DNA of 12,518 bases from Gallionella sp. (GCA_030690245.1 JAUYGW010000247.1:1-12518); one strand, 5' to 3'; counted from the first letter of the stretch, positions 1 to 7,795 are shown. Notes: generated by a model from the sequence alone, not told the origin. A program made the numbers and translations.

Positions 1-586
1 CCTGCTGCGGCTCGTCGGCCCGCAGCGGCAGGTTCACGTAAATCTCGCCGAGGCAGAACCGCGAGCCGTGCGTGCGCGACAGCAGCAGGGAGTGCTTGCC
101 GCGCCACCCGATTCCGGCCTTGCGTGCCAGCTCCTTTTCCATGACTGGTGCGCTGTCGGCAAAGACTCGTCCTTCAAATCCGGCAACCTCGGCGCGGATT
201 TTTTCCGCCAGTTTCGCCAAACGGTTGCGCATCACCTTGTGGTAATCGCGCCCCAGCGCATAGCGCGAAATGAAAGCGCGTTCGCCTGCCTCCAGCACCT
301 GCCAACTGTCGCGCGCGTTGGGCGGCGCGTAATTCATGCGCAACGAAATCACCCGCAGCGTGCCGGGCAGCAGCTCTGCCGGGCGGCTGCGTTTGGTGCC
401 ATGTTTTGCCATATAATCCATCTCGCCGTGCATGCCGAGTGCGAGCCATTCCAGCAGGCCGGCTTCCGCCGCCGAAAGGTCGGTGTCGCTGATGCCCACG
501 GCCTGAAAGCCTAGCTCATGCGCCCATGTGCGTATTTGTGCGGCAAGCGCAGTGTAATTTATCGATTGAGGAACTTCGTTTTGCAT
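1..586 (-). CDS. queG: Epoxyqueuosine reductase QueG, N-terminal part (gene runs off the window)
   Basis: QueG is the cobalamin- and iron-sulfur-dependent cytosolic enzyme that reduces epoxyqueuosine to queuosine in the wobble position of GUN tRNAs. About 195 codons are present, read from the ATG at 586 down to the window edge, beginning MQNEVPQSINYTALAAQ. Family landmarks seen in order are MHGEMDYMAKHGTKRSRPAE (about residues 53-72), a YALGRDYHKVMRNRL block, and DSAPVMEKELARKAGIGWRG followed by KHSLLLSRTHGSRFCLGEIY. The C-terminal [4Fe-4S] cysteine clusters and the rest of the protein lie outside the window. No strong Shine-Dalgarno is seen before the ATG. The start codon directly abuts the TTG start of divergent tsaE, so the two genes share leader DNA. 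Identification rests on recognised motifs and is secure. Confidence 0.92.
   Translation of the reverse strand, partial: MQNEVPQSINYTALAAQIRTWAHELGFQAVGISDTDLSAAEAGLLEWLALGMHGEMDYMAKHGTKRSRPAELLPGTLRVISLRMNYAPPNARDSWQVLEAGERAFISRYALGRDYHKVMRNRLAKLAEKIRAEVAGFEGRVFADSAPVMEKELARKAGIGWRGKHSLLLSRTHGSRFCLGEIYVNLPLRADEPQQ
568..583 (+). promoter_or_regulatory. Ribosome binding site and TTG start of tsaE
   Basis: GAGGA at 568-572 is followed by 8 nt and then TTG at 581-583. This site favours the TTG start over the upstream in-frame ATG at 518, which would add 21 residues, lie deep inside divergent queG and lack a comparable site. The resulting 156-residue protein has the usual length for TsaE. The site lies inside the first codons of queG on the other strand. 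Confidence 0.65.
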
Positions 587-1051
587 AGTCCGGATGATAG
601 CCGAACCAGTATCACTCTCGCGGATGAAAACGCAACCCTTGCGCTGGCGCAACGCCTCACCGCGCGGCTCAAGCCCGGCATGGTGATCTATCTGCATGGC
701 GATCTCGGTGCAGGAAAAACTACGCTGGTGCGCGGCGTGCTGAATGCGCTGGGTTATGCCGGCCGGGTGAAAAGTCCCACCTACACGCTGGTTGAGCCAT
801 ACCAGGCTGTGGGGTTAGACTTGCGCCACTTCGACCTGTACCGCCTGCACGACGAGGAAGAATGGGAAGCGGCCGGCTTCCGCGACGAGTTCGACGGGCG
901 CAATGTCTTTTTCATCGAATGGCCGGAAAAGGCGCGAGGATTGATCCCGCAAGCCGATGTGGAAATTGCGTTCGAGATTCTGGAACAAGGACGCAACGCG
1001 GAAATCCATGCCAATACGGAAATGGGCAGGCAATGCTTAGAGCAGTTGTAA
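581..1051 (+). CDS. tsaE: tRNA threonylcarbamoyladenosine biosynthesis ATPase TsaE
   Basis: TsaE is the small P-loop ATPase that works with TsaB and TsaD in the cytosol to form t6A at position 37 of ANN-decoding tRNAs. From the TTG start the protein is 156 residues. The Walker A motif GDLGAGKTT is at residues 40-48, the SPTYTLVEPY segment at 65-74, HFDLYRL at 83-89 and the acidic FFIEWPEKA segment at 110-118, all in the expected TsaE order. The last 19 nt overlap the start of amiC in another frame, so the two genes are probably co-transcribed and translationally coupled. An in-frame ATG at 518 is possible but would add an atypical N-terminus overlapping queG. Identity is firm; the start is probable. 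Confidence 0.9.
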   Translation: MHSPDDSRTSITLADENATLALAQRLTARLKPGMVIYLHGDLGAGKTTLVRGVLNALGYAGRVKSPTYTLVEPYQAVGLDLRHFDLYRLHDEEEWEAAGFRDEFDGRNVFFIEWPEKARGLIPQADVEIAFEILEQGRNAEIHANTEMGRQCLEQL

Positions 1052-2370
1052 AACTCGCAACACTTTTGATCCTCTGCTGGCTGCCGCAGCAGGCCTGTGC
1101 AGCGGTCGCCGTCAGTGCCGCACGTATCTGGCCGGCGCAGGATTACACGCGCCTGACGCTCGAATCCAGACAGGCCATCCGCCACAACATGTTCACCTTG
1201 AGCGATCCGGAACGCCTGGTCATCGACCTGGAAGATGTCGAGCTCGGCGACATGCTCAACGGCCTGACCAAGCTGGTCGGCGAAGACGACCCCTACATCA
1301 GGAGCGTGCGCGTCGGACAGTTCAAACCCGGCGTGGTGCGCTTGGTGCTCGACCTGAAGAGCGAAGCCAAACCGCAACTGTTCGTCCTCAAACCGGTCGG
1401 CGAATACGGCTACCGCCTGGTGCTGGACGTATACCCCGCGCAGCCGCTCGACCCGCTGATGGCCTTGCTCGAACAACCCAAAGTTTCGGATGCGCAAGCT
1501 GCCAGCGCTCCCGCCACAACCGTGCAGGCTGCAGAAGAACCGCCTGCCGGAGAAAAACCCGGGCTAGCCCAAGACTTGGGCATCGGCAAAATTGACACGC
1601 GACTTCCGTCCGCAGCCCCTCCCCCAAAAAACATACCTGAACTGCGCGCCCGCACGCTGATTGTCGCAATTGATGCCGGGCATGGCGGCGAAGACCCGGG
1701 CGCAATCGGCAGCAAAGGCTCACGCGAAAAAAACGTCACGCTGGCAATTGCCCGCAAGGTAAAAACGCTGATCGATAGCTTGCCGAATATGCGCGGCGTA
1801 CTGATACGCGACGGTGATTACTTTATCCCGTTGATCGGGCGCGTTGCCAAAACGCGCAAGGTGAACGCGGACTTGTTCATCTCCATTCATGCCGATGCCT
1901 TTATAAAAAAAACCGCGCGCGGCTCATCGGTGTTCGCGCTCTCCGAACACGGCGCGACCAGCGCCGTGGCACGCTGGCTGGCGAAAAAGGAAAACGAAGC
2001 GGACCTGATCGGCGGCGTGAACATCGCGGTGAAAGACCCCTACCTGGCGCGCACCCTGCTCGACCTGTCTCAGACCGCCACCATCAATGACAGCATGAAG
2101 CTGGCCAAGCATGTGCTGAATGAACTGGGCGACATCAACGACCTGCATCGCGGCCATGTCGAGCAAGCCGGGTTCGCCGTGCTGAAATCGCCGGACATCC
2201 CGTCCATCCTTATCGAAACCGCCTTCATCAGCAACCCCAGCGAAGAGCGCCGTTTGAACGACGAGAACTACCAGATGAAAATCGCCAATGCGATCCTCGG
2301 CGGCGTCAAACGCTACTTCGCGCAGAACCCGGCGCTGTCCAAGCCAAAGTTCGCGCAGGCGGAGTTTTAA
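1033..2370 (+). CDS. amiC: Periplasmic N-acetylmuramoyl-L-alanine amidase (AmiC type, AMIN + Amidase_3)
   Basis: This zinc amidase cleaves the amide bond between N-acetylmuramic acid and the stem peptide and splits septal murein during cell separation. The 445-residue protein starts MLRAVVKLATLLILCW, a signal peptide with a likely cleavage near residues 22-26 (ACAAVA). An AMIN domain follows (about 28-135), then a Pro/Ala-rich linker (about 143-205) and an Amidase_3 domain (about 208-435). Predicted zinc or catalytic residues are H217 (DAGHGGE), E232 (GSREK), H286 (SIHAD) and E395 (ILIETAFIS). The segment at about 305-375 fits the regulatory insert of AmiB/AmiC enzymes, which in E. coli is relieved by EnvC or NlpD; that control is inferred here. 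The ATG at 1033 is chosen because it opens directly on the signal peptide; the frame is open back to 862 but encodes no sensible protein there. It overlaps tsaE by 19 nt. Confidence 0.93.
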   Translation: MLRAVVKLATLLILCWLPQQACAAVAVSAARIWPAQDYTRLTLESRQAIRHNMFTLSDPERLVIDLEDVELGDMLNGLTKLVGEDDPYIRSVRVGQFKPGVVRLVLDLKSEAKPQLFVLKPVGEYGYRLVLDVYPAQPLDPLMALLEQPKVSDAQAASAPATTVQAAEEPPAGEKPGLAQDLGIGKIDTRLPSAAPPPKNIPELRARTLIVAIDAGHGGEDPGAIGSKGSREKNVTLAIARKVKTLIDSLPNMRGVLIRDGDYFIPLIGRVAKTRKVNADLFISIHADAFIKKTARGSSVFALSEHGATSAVARWLAKKENEADLIGGVNIAVKDPYLARTLLDLSQTATINDSMKLAKHVLNELGDINDLHRGHVEQAGFAVLKSPDIPSILIETAFISNPSEERRLNDENYQMKIANAILGGVKRYFAQNPALSKPKFAQAEF

Positions 2371-3254
2371 GCCGGAAACACGCCCGTACTCAAATAGCGA
2401 TCCCCACGGTCGCAGACGATGAACGCGATGGTCGAGTTCTCGACCTGTTGCGAGATGCGCAGCGCGACGGCCAGCGCGCCGCCGGACGAGATGCCGCAGA
2501 AGATGCCTTCCTCGCGCGCCAGGCGGCGCGTCATGTCTTCCGCATCGCGCTGGTTCACATATTCCAAACTGTCCACATTTTTGCCGTCGTAAATTTTCGG
2601 CAGATAGGCTTGCGGCCATTTGCGGATGCCGGGAATCTGCGCGCCCTCTTCCGGCTGCACGCCGATGATCTGGATATTGGGATTCTGTTCCTTGAAAAAT
2701 CGCGAGCAGCCCATGATGGTGCCGGTGGTGCCCATGCTGCTGACGAAGTGCGTGAGCCTGCCTTGCGTGTCGCGCCAGATTTCCGGTGCGGTGCCCTCGT
2801 AATGCGCCAGCGGATTGTCGGGGTTGGCGAATTGGTCGAGGATGATGCCCTTGCCTTCGGCACGCAGTTTTTCCGCCGTGTCGCGCGCCAGCTCCATGCT
2901 GCCTTCTTTCGCTGTCAGCACCAGTTCCGCTCCATATGCATGCATGGTCTGGCGGCGTTCCATGCTCTGGTTATCCGGCATCACTAATATCATTTTATAG
3001 CCGCGCACCGCCGCCGCCATCGCCAGCGCGATGCCGGTGTTGCCGCTGGTCGCCTCGATCAGCGTGTCGCCCGGCCGGATGTCACCGCGCCGCTCGGCAC
3101 GCATGATCATCGACAGCGCCGGACGATCCTTCACCGAGCCGGCGGGGTTGTTGCCTTCGAGCTTGGCGAGGATGACATTCGAGGTGTTGCCGGGAATGCG
3201 CTTGAGCCTGACTAACGGGGTGTTGCCGACAAAATCTTCTATGGATGGATACAT
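2367..3254 (-). CDS. cysM: Cysteine synthase B (O-acetylserine sulfhydrylase, CysM type)
   Basis: This PLP enzyme makes cysteine from O-acetylserine and sulfide; CysM enzymes also accept thiosulfate to give S-sulfocysteine. The protein is 295 residues, normal for the family. The PLP lysine is K42 in NNPAGSVKDRPA, the substrate loop TSGNTG is at 69-74 and the phosphate-binding GTTGT is at 175-179. SMERRQTMHAYGAEL (about 97-111), EGIFCGISSGGA and CDRGDRYLSTGVF near the C-terminus are CysM-like rather than CysK-like. The start MYPSIEDFVGNTPLV is preceded by CAGGATAAT; a longer reading would run into hldD. Only 1 nt separates it from the hldD stop, so it is the last gene of the minus-strand operon. 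Its stop overlaps the amiC stop, leaving no room for an intrinsic terminator. Confidence 0.94.
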   Translation of the reverse strand: MYPSIEDFVGNTPLVRLKRIPGNTSNVILAKLEGNNPAGSVKDRPALSMIMRAERRGDIRPGDTLIEATSGNTGIALAMAAAVRGYKMILVMPDNQSMERRQTMHAYGAELVLTAKEGSMELARDTAEKLRAEGKGIILDQFANPDNPLAHYEGTAPEIWRDTQGRLTHFVSSMGTTGTIMGCSRFFKEQNPNIQIIGVQPEEGAQIPGIRKWPQAYLPKIYDGKNVDSLEYVNQRDAEDMTRRLAREEGIFCGISSGGALAVALRISQQVENSTIAFIVCDRGDRYLSTGVFPA

Positions 3255-3255
3255 A

Positions 3256-4254
3256 TTATCCTGCTGCTTTAAGCATCTGCTCCACATACCTCGCCACGCC
3301 CTGCTCAACCGTCAGGAACGCTTCGGCATAGCCGCTGTTGCGCAGCGCGCCGATGTCGGCCTGGGTGTAGCTCTGGTATTTGCCGCGCAATGCCTCGGGG
3401 AACGGGATGTACTCGATCAGGCCCTGCTGTTGCAGCTCGGCGAGGCCCAGCGCACTCTTGCCTTCGGCGTTGCGCAGGGTGTTGACGGTCGCCGCCGCCA
3501 CGTTGTTGAAGCTCTGCGCCTGCCCTGTGCCGAGATTGAAGATGCCGGATTTGTGCGGATTGTCGAGGAAGTACATATTGACCTTGACCACGTCTTCCAC
3601 CGAGACGAAGTCGCGCAATTGCCCGCCGTTGGCGTAACCGTCGCAGCCCTCGAACAGTTTCACCTTGCCTTCGGCGCGATACTGGTTGAAGAAGTGGAAC
3701 GCGACCGAGGCCATGCGCCCCTTGTGTTGTTCGCGCGGGCCGTACACGTTGAAGTAGCGCAGGCCGACGATCTGCGCGTTGCGCTTGTGCCAGCGGCGCC
3801 GCACGATCTGGTCGAACAGGAATTTGGAATAGGCGTACACGTTCAGCGGCGCCTCGCATTCGCGGTTTTCCCGGAACGCATTGCCGCCGCCGTACACCGA
3901 CGCGGATGAGGCATACAGGAACGGCACTTCCTCGTTCTGGCAGTAGTTCAGCAACTCCAGCGAGTACTGGTAATTGTTGTCCATCATGTAGCGACCGTCG
4001 GTTTCCATCGTGTCGGAGCACGCGCCCTGATGCAGCACCGCGCTGACCAGGCCGTCGAAAAAGCCTTCCTGCATTTTTTTCAGGAAGTCCTTTTTATCCA
4101 AATAGTCGGCGATTTCGCAATCGGCCAGATTCCTGAACTTATCGGCGTTCTTGAGGTTGTCCACCGCGATGATGTTGTGCTCGCCGCGCTCGTTGAGCGC
4201 TTTGACCAGGTTGGAACCGATAAACCCGGCGGCGCCGGTAACGATGTAGTACAT
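3256..4254 (-). CDS. hldD: ADP-glyceromanno-heptose 6-epimerase (HldD/RfaD)
   Basis: HldD converts ADP-D-glycero-beta-D-manno-heptose to the L-glycero form, the last step in making the heptose donor for the lipopolysaccharide inner core. It is a cytosolic SDR-type enzyme using NADP. The 332-residue protein begins [20 protein letters not shown], with the Rossmann glycine motif at residues 7-13. Also present are [12 protein letters not shown] (about 74-85), [10 protein letters not shown] with S116, and the catalytic Y140-x3-K144 in NVYAYSK. The start at 4254 has a good AAAGGGGA ribosome site 5 nt upstream; an open extension to 4314 is only repeat DNA. The next gene upstream, the heptose kinase, is 106 nt away across a palindromic repeat pair. 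cysM follows after 1 nt. Confidence 0.95.
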   Translation of the reverse strand: MYYIVTGAAGFIGSNLVKALNERGEHNIIAVDNLKNADKFRNLADCEIADYLDKKDFLKKMQEGFFDGLVSAVLHQGACSDTMETDGRYMMDNNYQYSLELLNYCQNEEVPFLYASSASVYGGGNAFRENRECEAPLNVYAYSKFLFDQIVRRRWHKRNAQIVGLRYFNVYGPREQHKGRMASVAFHFFNQYRAEGKVKLFEGCDGYANGGQLRDFVSVEDVVKVNMYFLDNPHKSGIFNLGTGQAQSFNNVAAATVNTLRNAEGKSALGLAELQQQGLIEYIPFPEALRGKYQSYTQADIGALRNSGYAEAFLTVEQGVARYVEQMLKAAG

Positions 4255-4277
4255 GACATCCCCTTTAAAAATTTGTC

Positions 4278-4364
4278 GTAGGGGCGTATGGCATACGCCC
4301 TTTTTGAAAAACAATACGCCTATTTTTGATACGCCATCAAGGGCGTATTGCCATACGCCCCTAC
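4278..4364. repeat. Inverted pair of GTAGGGGC-type palindromes between rfaE1 and hldD
   Basis: Positions 4278-4300 read GTAGGGGCGTATGGCATACG then CCC. Positions 4341-4364 carry the reverse complement of the same unit with one extra base. The 40-nt spacer holds two further degenerate GGCGTAT copies. Each arm is itself a small palindrome (GGGCGTAT / ATACGCCC), and the two arms could pair with each other in a stem of about 23 bp in the mRNA. The rfaE1 stop TAG (4361-4363) is the TAG of one GTAGGGGC unit, and the hldD ribosome site lies just beyond the other arm. Confidence 0.85.
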
Positions 4365-5302
4365 ACCTTCATATCCTGAATAATTTCTTCGCGCGACACC
4401 ACCGCCGTCCCCAGCTTGCCGACCACGATGCCTGCCGCGCGGTTGGCGATGTGCATCGCATCGGGCAAATCCGCGCCGCTCGCCAGCATCACCGCCAGCG
4501 TGGCGATCACGGTGTCGCCCGCGCCGCTGACATCGAACACTTCGCGGGTTTGCGTCGGCTCGTGCAGCGCTTCGTTGGCGCGGTATAGGCTCATGCCATC
4601 CTCGCTACGCGTAACCAGCAGCGCATCGAGCTGCAATTCGGTGCGCAGTTTTTCCGCCTTGCTGTTGAATTCCGCATCGCTCTTCCAGCTGCCCGCCACT
4701 TCGCGGAACTCGCTGCGGTTCGGCGTGAGCAGCGACGCGCCGCAATAGCGCGCGTAATCGTCGCCCTTGGGATCGACCAGCACCGGTTTGCCCGCTGCGC
4801 GCGCCAGGCGGATCATCTCGGCGATATGCGCCAGCCCGCCCTTACCGTAATCGGACAGGATCACCACATCCGCTTCCGGCAGCTTGACGCGGAAATCCGC
4901 CAGCTTCGCATTCAACACCTCATGGCTGGGCTGGGTCTCGAAATCGATGCGCAGCAACTGCTGGTGTCGCGCGACGGCGCGCAGCTTGATCGTGGTCGAA
5001 ATGCTGTTGTCGCGATGCAGCAGCGCGCTGATGTTGTCGTGCTGCTTGAGCAGTTTCTCCAGACACGCGCCCGCTTCGTCAGCGCCGACCACCGACAGCA
5101 AGGTGGCTTGCGCGCCGAGCGCGGCGATGTTGCGCGCCACGTTGGCCGCCCCGCCGGGGCGCTCTTCGACGCGTTCGACCTTGAGCACCGGCACCGGCGC
5201 TTCCGGCGAGATGCGGTTGACATCGCCGAACCAGTAACGGTCCAGCATGACGTCGCCAACTACCAATATTTTTGCGTTCTTGAATTCCGGCAATACGCTC
5301 AT
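4361..5302 (-). CDS. rfaE1: D-glycero-beta-D-manno-heptose-7-phosphate kinase (HldA / RfaE domain I)
   Basis: A PfkB/ribokinase-family enzyme that phosphorylates heptose 7-phosphate at C1 in the ADP-heptose pathway for the lipopolysaccharide core. The 313-residue protein begins [20 protein letters not shown]. It carries [14 protein letters not shown] (30-43), [17 protein letters not shown] (48-64), LSDYGKGG (149-156) and the ATP/anion-hole signature DVSGAGDT with catalytic base D263. It ends after the kinase domain, so it is the monofunctional form; the adenylyltransferase (RfaE2/HldC) must be encoded elsewhere. The ATG at 5302 is preferred: GGAGAG lies about 6 nt upstream and the family alignment begins there. 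The open frame to 5329 is derived from a repeat-associated duplication. The stop codon lies inside a GTAGGGGC palindrome. The gene stands between pyrF and hldD. Confidence 0.93.
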   Translation of the reverse strand: MSVLPEFKNAKILVVGDVMLDRYWFGDVNRISPEAPVPVLKVERVEERPGGAANVARNIAALGAQATLLSVVGADEAGACLEKLLKQHDNISALLHRDNSISTTIKLRAVARHQQLLRIDFETQPSHEVLNAKLADFRVKLPEADVVILSDYGKGGLAHIAEMIRLARAAGKPVLVDPKGDDYARYCGASLLTPNRSEFREVAGSWKSDAEFNSKAEKLRTELQLDALLVTRSEDGMSLYRANEALHEPTQTREVFDVSGAGDTVIATLAVMLASGADLPDAMHIANRAAGIVVGKLGTAVVSREEIIQDMKV

Positions 5303-5312
5303 GCCTGCTCTC

Positions 5313-5383
5313 CGATTTCCTGATTCCAATTCTATTTCAAAATTTCAGGGCGCGATAAATCGCGCCCCTACGATTTCCTGATT
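5313..5383. repeat. Palindromic insertion flanked by 13-bp direct repeats at the pyrF-rfaE1 junction
   Basis: On the minus strand AATCAGGAAATCG occurs twice, at 5371-5383 and 5313-5325, exactly 13 identical bases with different bases on both sides. Between them lie 45 nt beginning with a GTAGGGGC-type palindrome (5348-5371; stem GGGCGCGAT / ATCGCGCCC, 9 bp). The palindrome encodes the last eight PyrF residues, VGARFIAP, and is followed at once by the TGA stop. Removing one direct repeat plus the 45 nt (58 bp) joins pyrF to rfaE1 through GCATGA, a stop/start overlap. The arrangement looks like an insertion with target duplication. Confidence 0.8.
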
Positions 5384-6058
5384 GATGTCGAGCAATGCCT
5401 GCAACGGGTCTGCCGCCTGGGTGATCGGGCGGCCGATCACCAGATAGCTGGAGCCGGCTTGCAGCGCGGCCAGCGGTGTCATGATGCGCCACTGATCGTC
5501 CGCAGATACATTGGCAGGACGAATACCTGGAGTGACCAGACAAAATCCCGCCCCAGCCTTTTTGCGCAATAACGCAGCCTCTTGCGCGGAACATACCACG
5601 CCATCCATCCCACTAGCTTGCGCCAATCCCGCCAGACGTAATACCAGTTCTGCAGCCGTTCCGGTGATGCCCAACTCCACAAGGTCTGCCTGCGCCATAC
5701 TGGTCAGCACCGTCACGGCAATCAATTTTGGCGGTTTAGCAAAATTCGCCAGCCCCTCGCGCGCCGCCTCCATCATGCGCCTGCCGCCAGATGCATGAAC
5801 ATTGACCATCCACACGCCCAACGCGGCGGCGGCTTTGCAGGCCTGCGCGGTGGTGTTGGGAATGTCGTGAAACTTGAGGTCAAGAAATATCTCGAAGCCG
5901 CGTTGCTGTAACTGCTCGACCAATCCCGGGCCGGTTGCGGTAAACAATTCCTTGCCGATTTTCAGGCGGCACAGTGCGGGTTGCAACCGCTCGACCAGGG
6001 CCAGCGCCGGTGCGGCGGCGGGATAATCCAGCGCGATGATGATTTTCGGATCGTTCAT
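5345..6058 (-). CDS. pyrF: Orotidine 5'-phosphate decarboxylase
   Basis: PyrF decarboxylates OMP to UMP, the last step of de novo pyrimidine synthesis, in the cytosol. The protein is 237 residues beginning [15 protein letters not shown]. Motifs seen are the substrate-binding LKIGKELF (32-39), the catalytic [10 protein letters not shown] (60-69, with D60, K62 and D65), [12 protein letters not shown], the phosphate-binding VTPGIRP and [13 protein letters not shown] near the C-terminus. The ATG at 6058 has no clear Shine-Dalgarno but lies 11 nt after the lapB stop, so translation is probably coupled. The final VGARFIAP is encoded by a palindromic repeat and is not expected to be conserved; the ancestral tail was probably GEQA. 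Position after lapB matches the order in many Proteobacteria. Confidence 0.94.
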   Translation of the reverse strand: MNDPKIIIALDYPAAAPALALVERLQPALCRLKIGKELFTATGPGLVEQLQQRGFEIFLDLKFHDIPNTTAQACKAAAALGVWMVNVHASGGRRMMEAAREGLANFAKPPKLIAVTVLTSMAQADLVELGITGTAAELVLRLAGLAQASGMDGVVCSAQEAALLRKKAGAGFCLVTPGIRPANVSADDQWRIMTPLAALQAGSSYLVIGRPITQAADPLQALLDINQEIVGARFIAP

Positions 6059-6069
6059 AAAGAATGGGC

Positions 6070-7245
6070 TTATAACGGTATTCCGGTTTCTTCGCTGCGG
6101 CGCGGCGAATAGCTGTCCCAAGCATGGCAGGCCGGGCAGTGCCAGTAAAACTGGCGCGCCTTGAAGCCGCAATGGGCGCAGTGATACATGGCCAGGTTGC
6201 GCGTGCGTTTGTGCACCAGATCCTTCACCAGTTCGACATCGGCACGCCTGTCCATCGGCACTTCCAGCAGCCGCGCTTCGAGCAATTTATCCAGTCCCAG
6301 CAGAGTCGGGTTTCTTTGCAATTCGTCGCGCACCAGTTGGTAGGCGGCACCCGACCCTTCGTTTTTCAGTACACCGTCGAACACCACGTTCATCAAGTCC
6401 AGCGAATGGTATTTTTCCAGGTAGTCGCGCAACAACGCAACACCCTCCACTTCGCGACCCAGGCTACGATAGGCGTTCAGCAGGCGCTCTGCCACCAGCG
6501 GCAGATATTGCGCGTCCTGCGTCTCGATATTCTTCCAGATGGCGGCGGCTTCCTCAAGTTTGCCCTCACCGGCCGCCATGTCGCCCAGCATCATGGTGGC
6601 GCGCACCGCGTTCGGATAGGCTGTCAACGCCTGCCGCAGATGCCCGCGCGCCGCAGCGGAATCGCCGGCGGCGATTTCCTCGGCAGCCAGTTCGCAATAG
6701 AAAAAAGCGGCCAGCTTGCCGTAAGACTGCCCGGATACCGCCGTCAGCCGTTGCGCCACATCGATCGCCTTGAGCCAGTCATGTTCTTTCTGAAACAGCT
6801 CCAGCAGAAATTCCAGCGCAGGCTTGGCGTAGCGGGTTTTTTCCAGTTCGAGGAACAGGCTCTCGGCGCGGTCGAAAATGCCCGCTTTCAGATAATCCTG
6901 CGCCAGCTCGAAAATCGCCTGCTGGCGCTTGTCGTTATCCAGATCGGCGCGATCCACGAGGTTGTGGTGCATGCGCAGCGCGCGATCCACTTCGCCGCGC
7001 CGGCGGAACAGGCTGCCCAGCGCGAAGTGCAGTTCGATGGTTTGCGGATCGACCTTGACCACCTCGATGAATGCTTCGATGGCCTTGTCCTGCTGCTCGT
7101 TGAGCAGAAAATTCAGCCCCTGAAAATACGATTGCGGCAACGCGTTTGACTCCGAGAGCAGCTCCTTGATGTCGATGCGCGCGGCCAGCCAGCCCATGCC
7201 AAAAAACAGCGGAAAGATAAGCAGCATCCAGGGTTCAAATTCCAT
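6070..7245 (-). CDS. lapB: Lipopolysaccharide assembly protein LapB (YciM), TPR protein with rubredoxin-type zinc site
   Basis: LapB is an inner-membrane-anchored protein that in E. coli brings LpxC to the FtsH protease and so limits lipopolysaccharide synthesis. The 391-residue length is normal. The N-terminus [20 protein letters not shown] forms one membrane segment (about 5-22), with the rest predicted cytoplasmic. TPR-like helical repeats fill about 36-330, for example [20 protein letters not shown] and [20 protein letters not shown]. The C-terminal rubredoxin-like metal site has C356-x2-C359 (CAHC) and C370-x2-C373 (CPAC). AAGGTG about 7 nt before the ATG supports the start. It lies 160 nt downstream of lapA, an unusually wide gap filled by repeat-like DNA, and 11 nt before pyrF. 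Its link to the nearby heptose genes through lipopolysaccharide is inferred. Confidence 0.94.
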   Translation of the reverse strand: MEFEPWMLLIFPLFFGMGWLAARIDIKELLSESNALPQSYFQGLNFLLNEQQDKAIEAFIEVVKVDPQTIELHFALGSLFRRRGEVDRALRMHHNLVDRADLDNDKRQQAIFELAQDYLKAGIFDRAESLFLELEKTRYAKPALEFLLELFQKEHDWLKAIDVAQRLTAVSGQSYGKLAAFFYCELAAEEIAAGDSAAARGHLRQALTAYPNAVRATMMLGDMAAGEGKLEEAAAIWKNIETQDAQYLPLVAERLLNAYRSLGREVEGVALLRDYLEKYHSLDLMNVVFDGVLKNEGSGAAYQLVRDELQRNPTLLGLDKLLEARLLEVPMDRRADVELVKDLVHKRTRNLAMYHCAHCGFKARQFYWHCPACHAWDSYSPRRSEETGIPL

Positions 7246-7405
7246 TTGGCACCTTCATAAATCCATTTGACGGGCGAATCGCTGCGTCGCATGCGCGCTC
7301 ATTCCTCGTCTATCTACCGCGATATGCCTCGTCATTCGCTGTGCGGCTCCTTGCGCTTCATCACGTAAAATTAATTTCTAAAGATGCCAAAATACCAAAA
7401 ATATA
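7246..7405. other. lapA-lapB intergenic stretch with repeat-like DNA
   Basis: This 160-nt gap interrupts an otherwise tight gene cluster. CCTCGTC occurs twice (7304-7310 and 7327-7333) and variants of the motif ATTCGCTG/AATCGCTGCG recur around it. The sequence has no sustained reading frame and no obvious terminator. It resembles a dispersed intergenic repeat of Betaproteobacteria from memory only. A promoter for lapB could lie here but none is clear. Confidence 0.4.
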
Positions 7406-7702
7406 TCAGGAGGGTTGAATGGGAATTTGCTGCGTTTCGCTGATGTCGGCCATTTTGTTTTTATGCCGGATATCGCGCTTGAGGCGCGCAATTTCGCGGC
7501 GTTGTTGCAACACATTGGGGAGCATCGCCAGCACGCCGACCACAGCACCGGCGGCAAAAAAAATCAATACTGCGACCACCAGCGAAGATTGCCATTCATA
7601 GCCGAAAAAATAGCGCATTGCGACCGGTTGATCGTTCTTGACCGCAAATCCGAGCAGCGCGATGAACAACACTATCCGCAACGCCCAATTAAGATAACGC
7701 AT
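7406..7702 (-). CDS. lapA: Lipopolysaccharide assembly protein LapA (DUF1049)
   Basis: LapA is a small inner-membrane protein encoded next to LapB and thought to act with it in lipopolysaccharide assembly. The 98-residue protein has two hydrophobic segments, about residues 8-21 (RIVLFIALLGFAVK) and 40-62 (SLVVAVLIFFAAGAVVG). These are joined by the NDQPVAMRYFFGYEW loop and followed by a basic, coiled-coil-like tail (LQQRREIARLKRDIRHKNK, about 65-83). This is the usual LapA layout. MRYLNWALR at 7702 is chosen because AAGGGT stands about 8 nt before it; upstream ATGs in the same frame lie close to or within the ihfB terminator. The gene comes after that terminator, so it probably has its own promoter or depends on read-through. 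Confidence 0.88.
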   Translation of the reverse strand: MRYLNWALRIVLFIALLGFAVKNDQPVAMRYFFGYEWQSSLVVAVLIFFAAGAVVGVLAMLPNVLQQRREIARLKRDIRHKNKMADISETQQIPIQPS

Positions 7703-7738
7703 AGCTTTTACCCTTAAAAACAGCCGCAACGATAGCAT

Positions 7739-7773
7739 AAAAAATGGCGGCCATACCTCGCGATATGCCGCCA
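7739..7773 (-). terminator. Intrinsic terminator after ihfB
   Basis: On the minus strand TGGCGGC (7767-7773) pairs with GCCGCCA (7745-7751), extended by ATA/TAT with one bulged G, and is followed directly by six T residues (7744-7739). It lies about 22 nt after the ihfB stop and before lapA, so it likely ends the aroA-rpsA-ihfB transcript, at least in part. Stem and U-tract were read by eye. Confidence 0.72.
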
Positions 7774-7795
7774 CTTGAGTTGCTTCAAAGCAGAA

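Noticed and set aside
518..580. ATG at 518 as the start of tsaE
   Set aside because: It adds 21 residues unlike TsaE, lies in queG and has no good ribosome site; the TTG at 581 has GAGGA 8 nt upstream.
862..1032. Long N-terminal extension of amiC
   Set aside because: It is simply open frame over tsaE; the signal peptide begins at 1033.
781..1497. 238-residue minus-strand frame opposite tsaE/amiC
   Set aside because: It covers two well-identified genes on the other strand and has no family features.
3031..3909. 292-residue plus-strand frame opposite cysM/hldD
   Set aside because: It spans two certain genes on the other strand, and its composition is that of an antisense shadow.
6124..7149. 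341-residue plus-strand frame opposite lapB
   Set aside because: It is antisense to a clear lapB, with no ribosome site or domain.
7402..7601. Plus-strand 60-residue frame with a perfect AGGAGG before its ATG at 7419
   Set aside because: The ribosome site is the complement of the lapA 3' end, and the product is an antisense translation of lapA; no promoter is seen.
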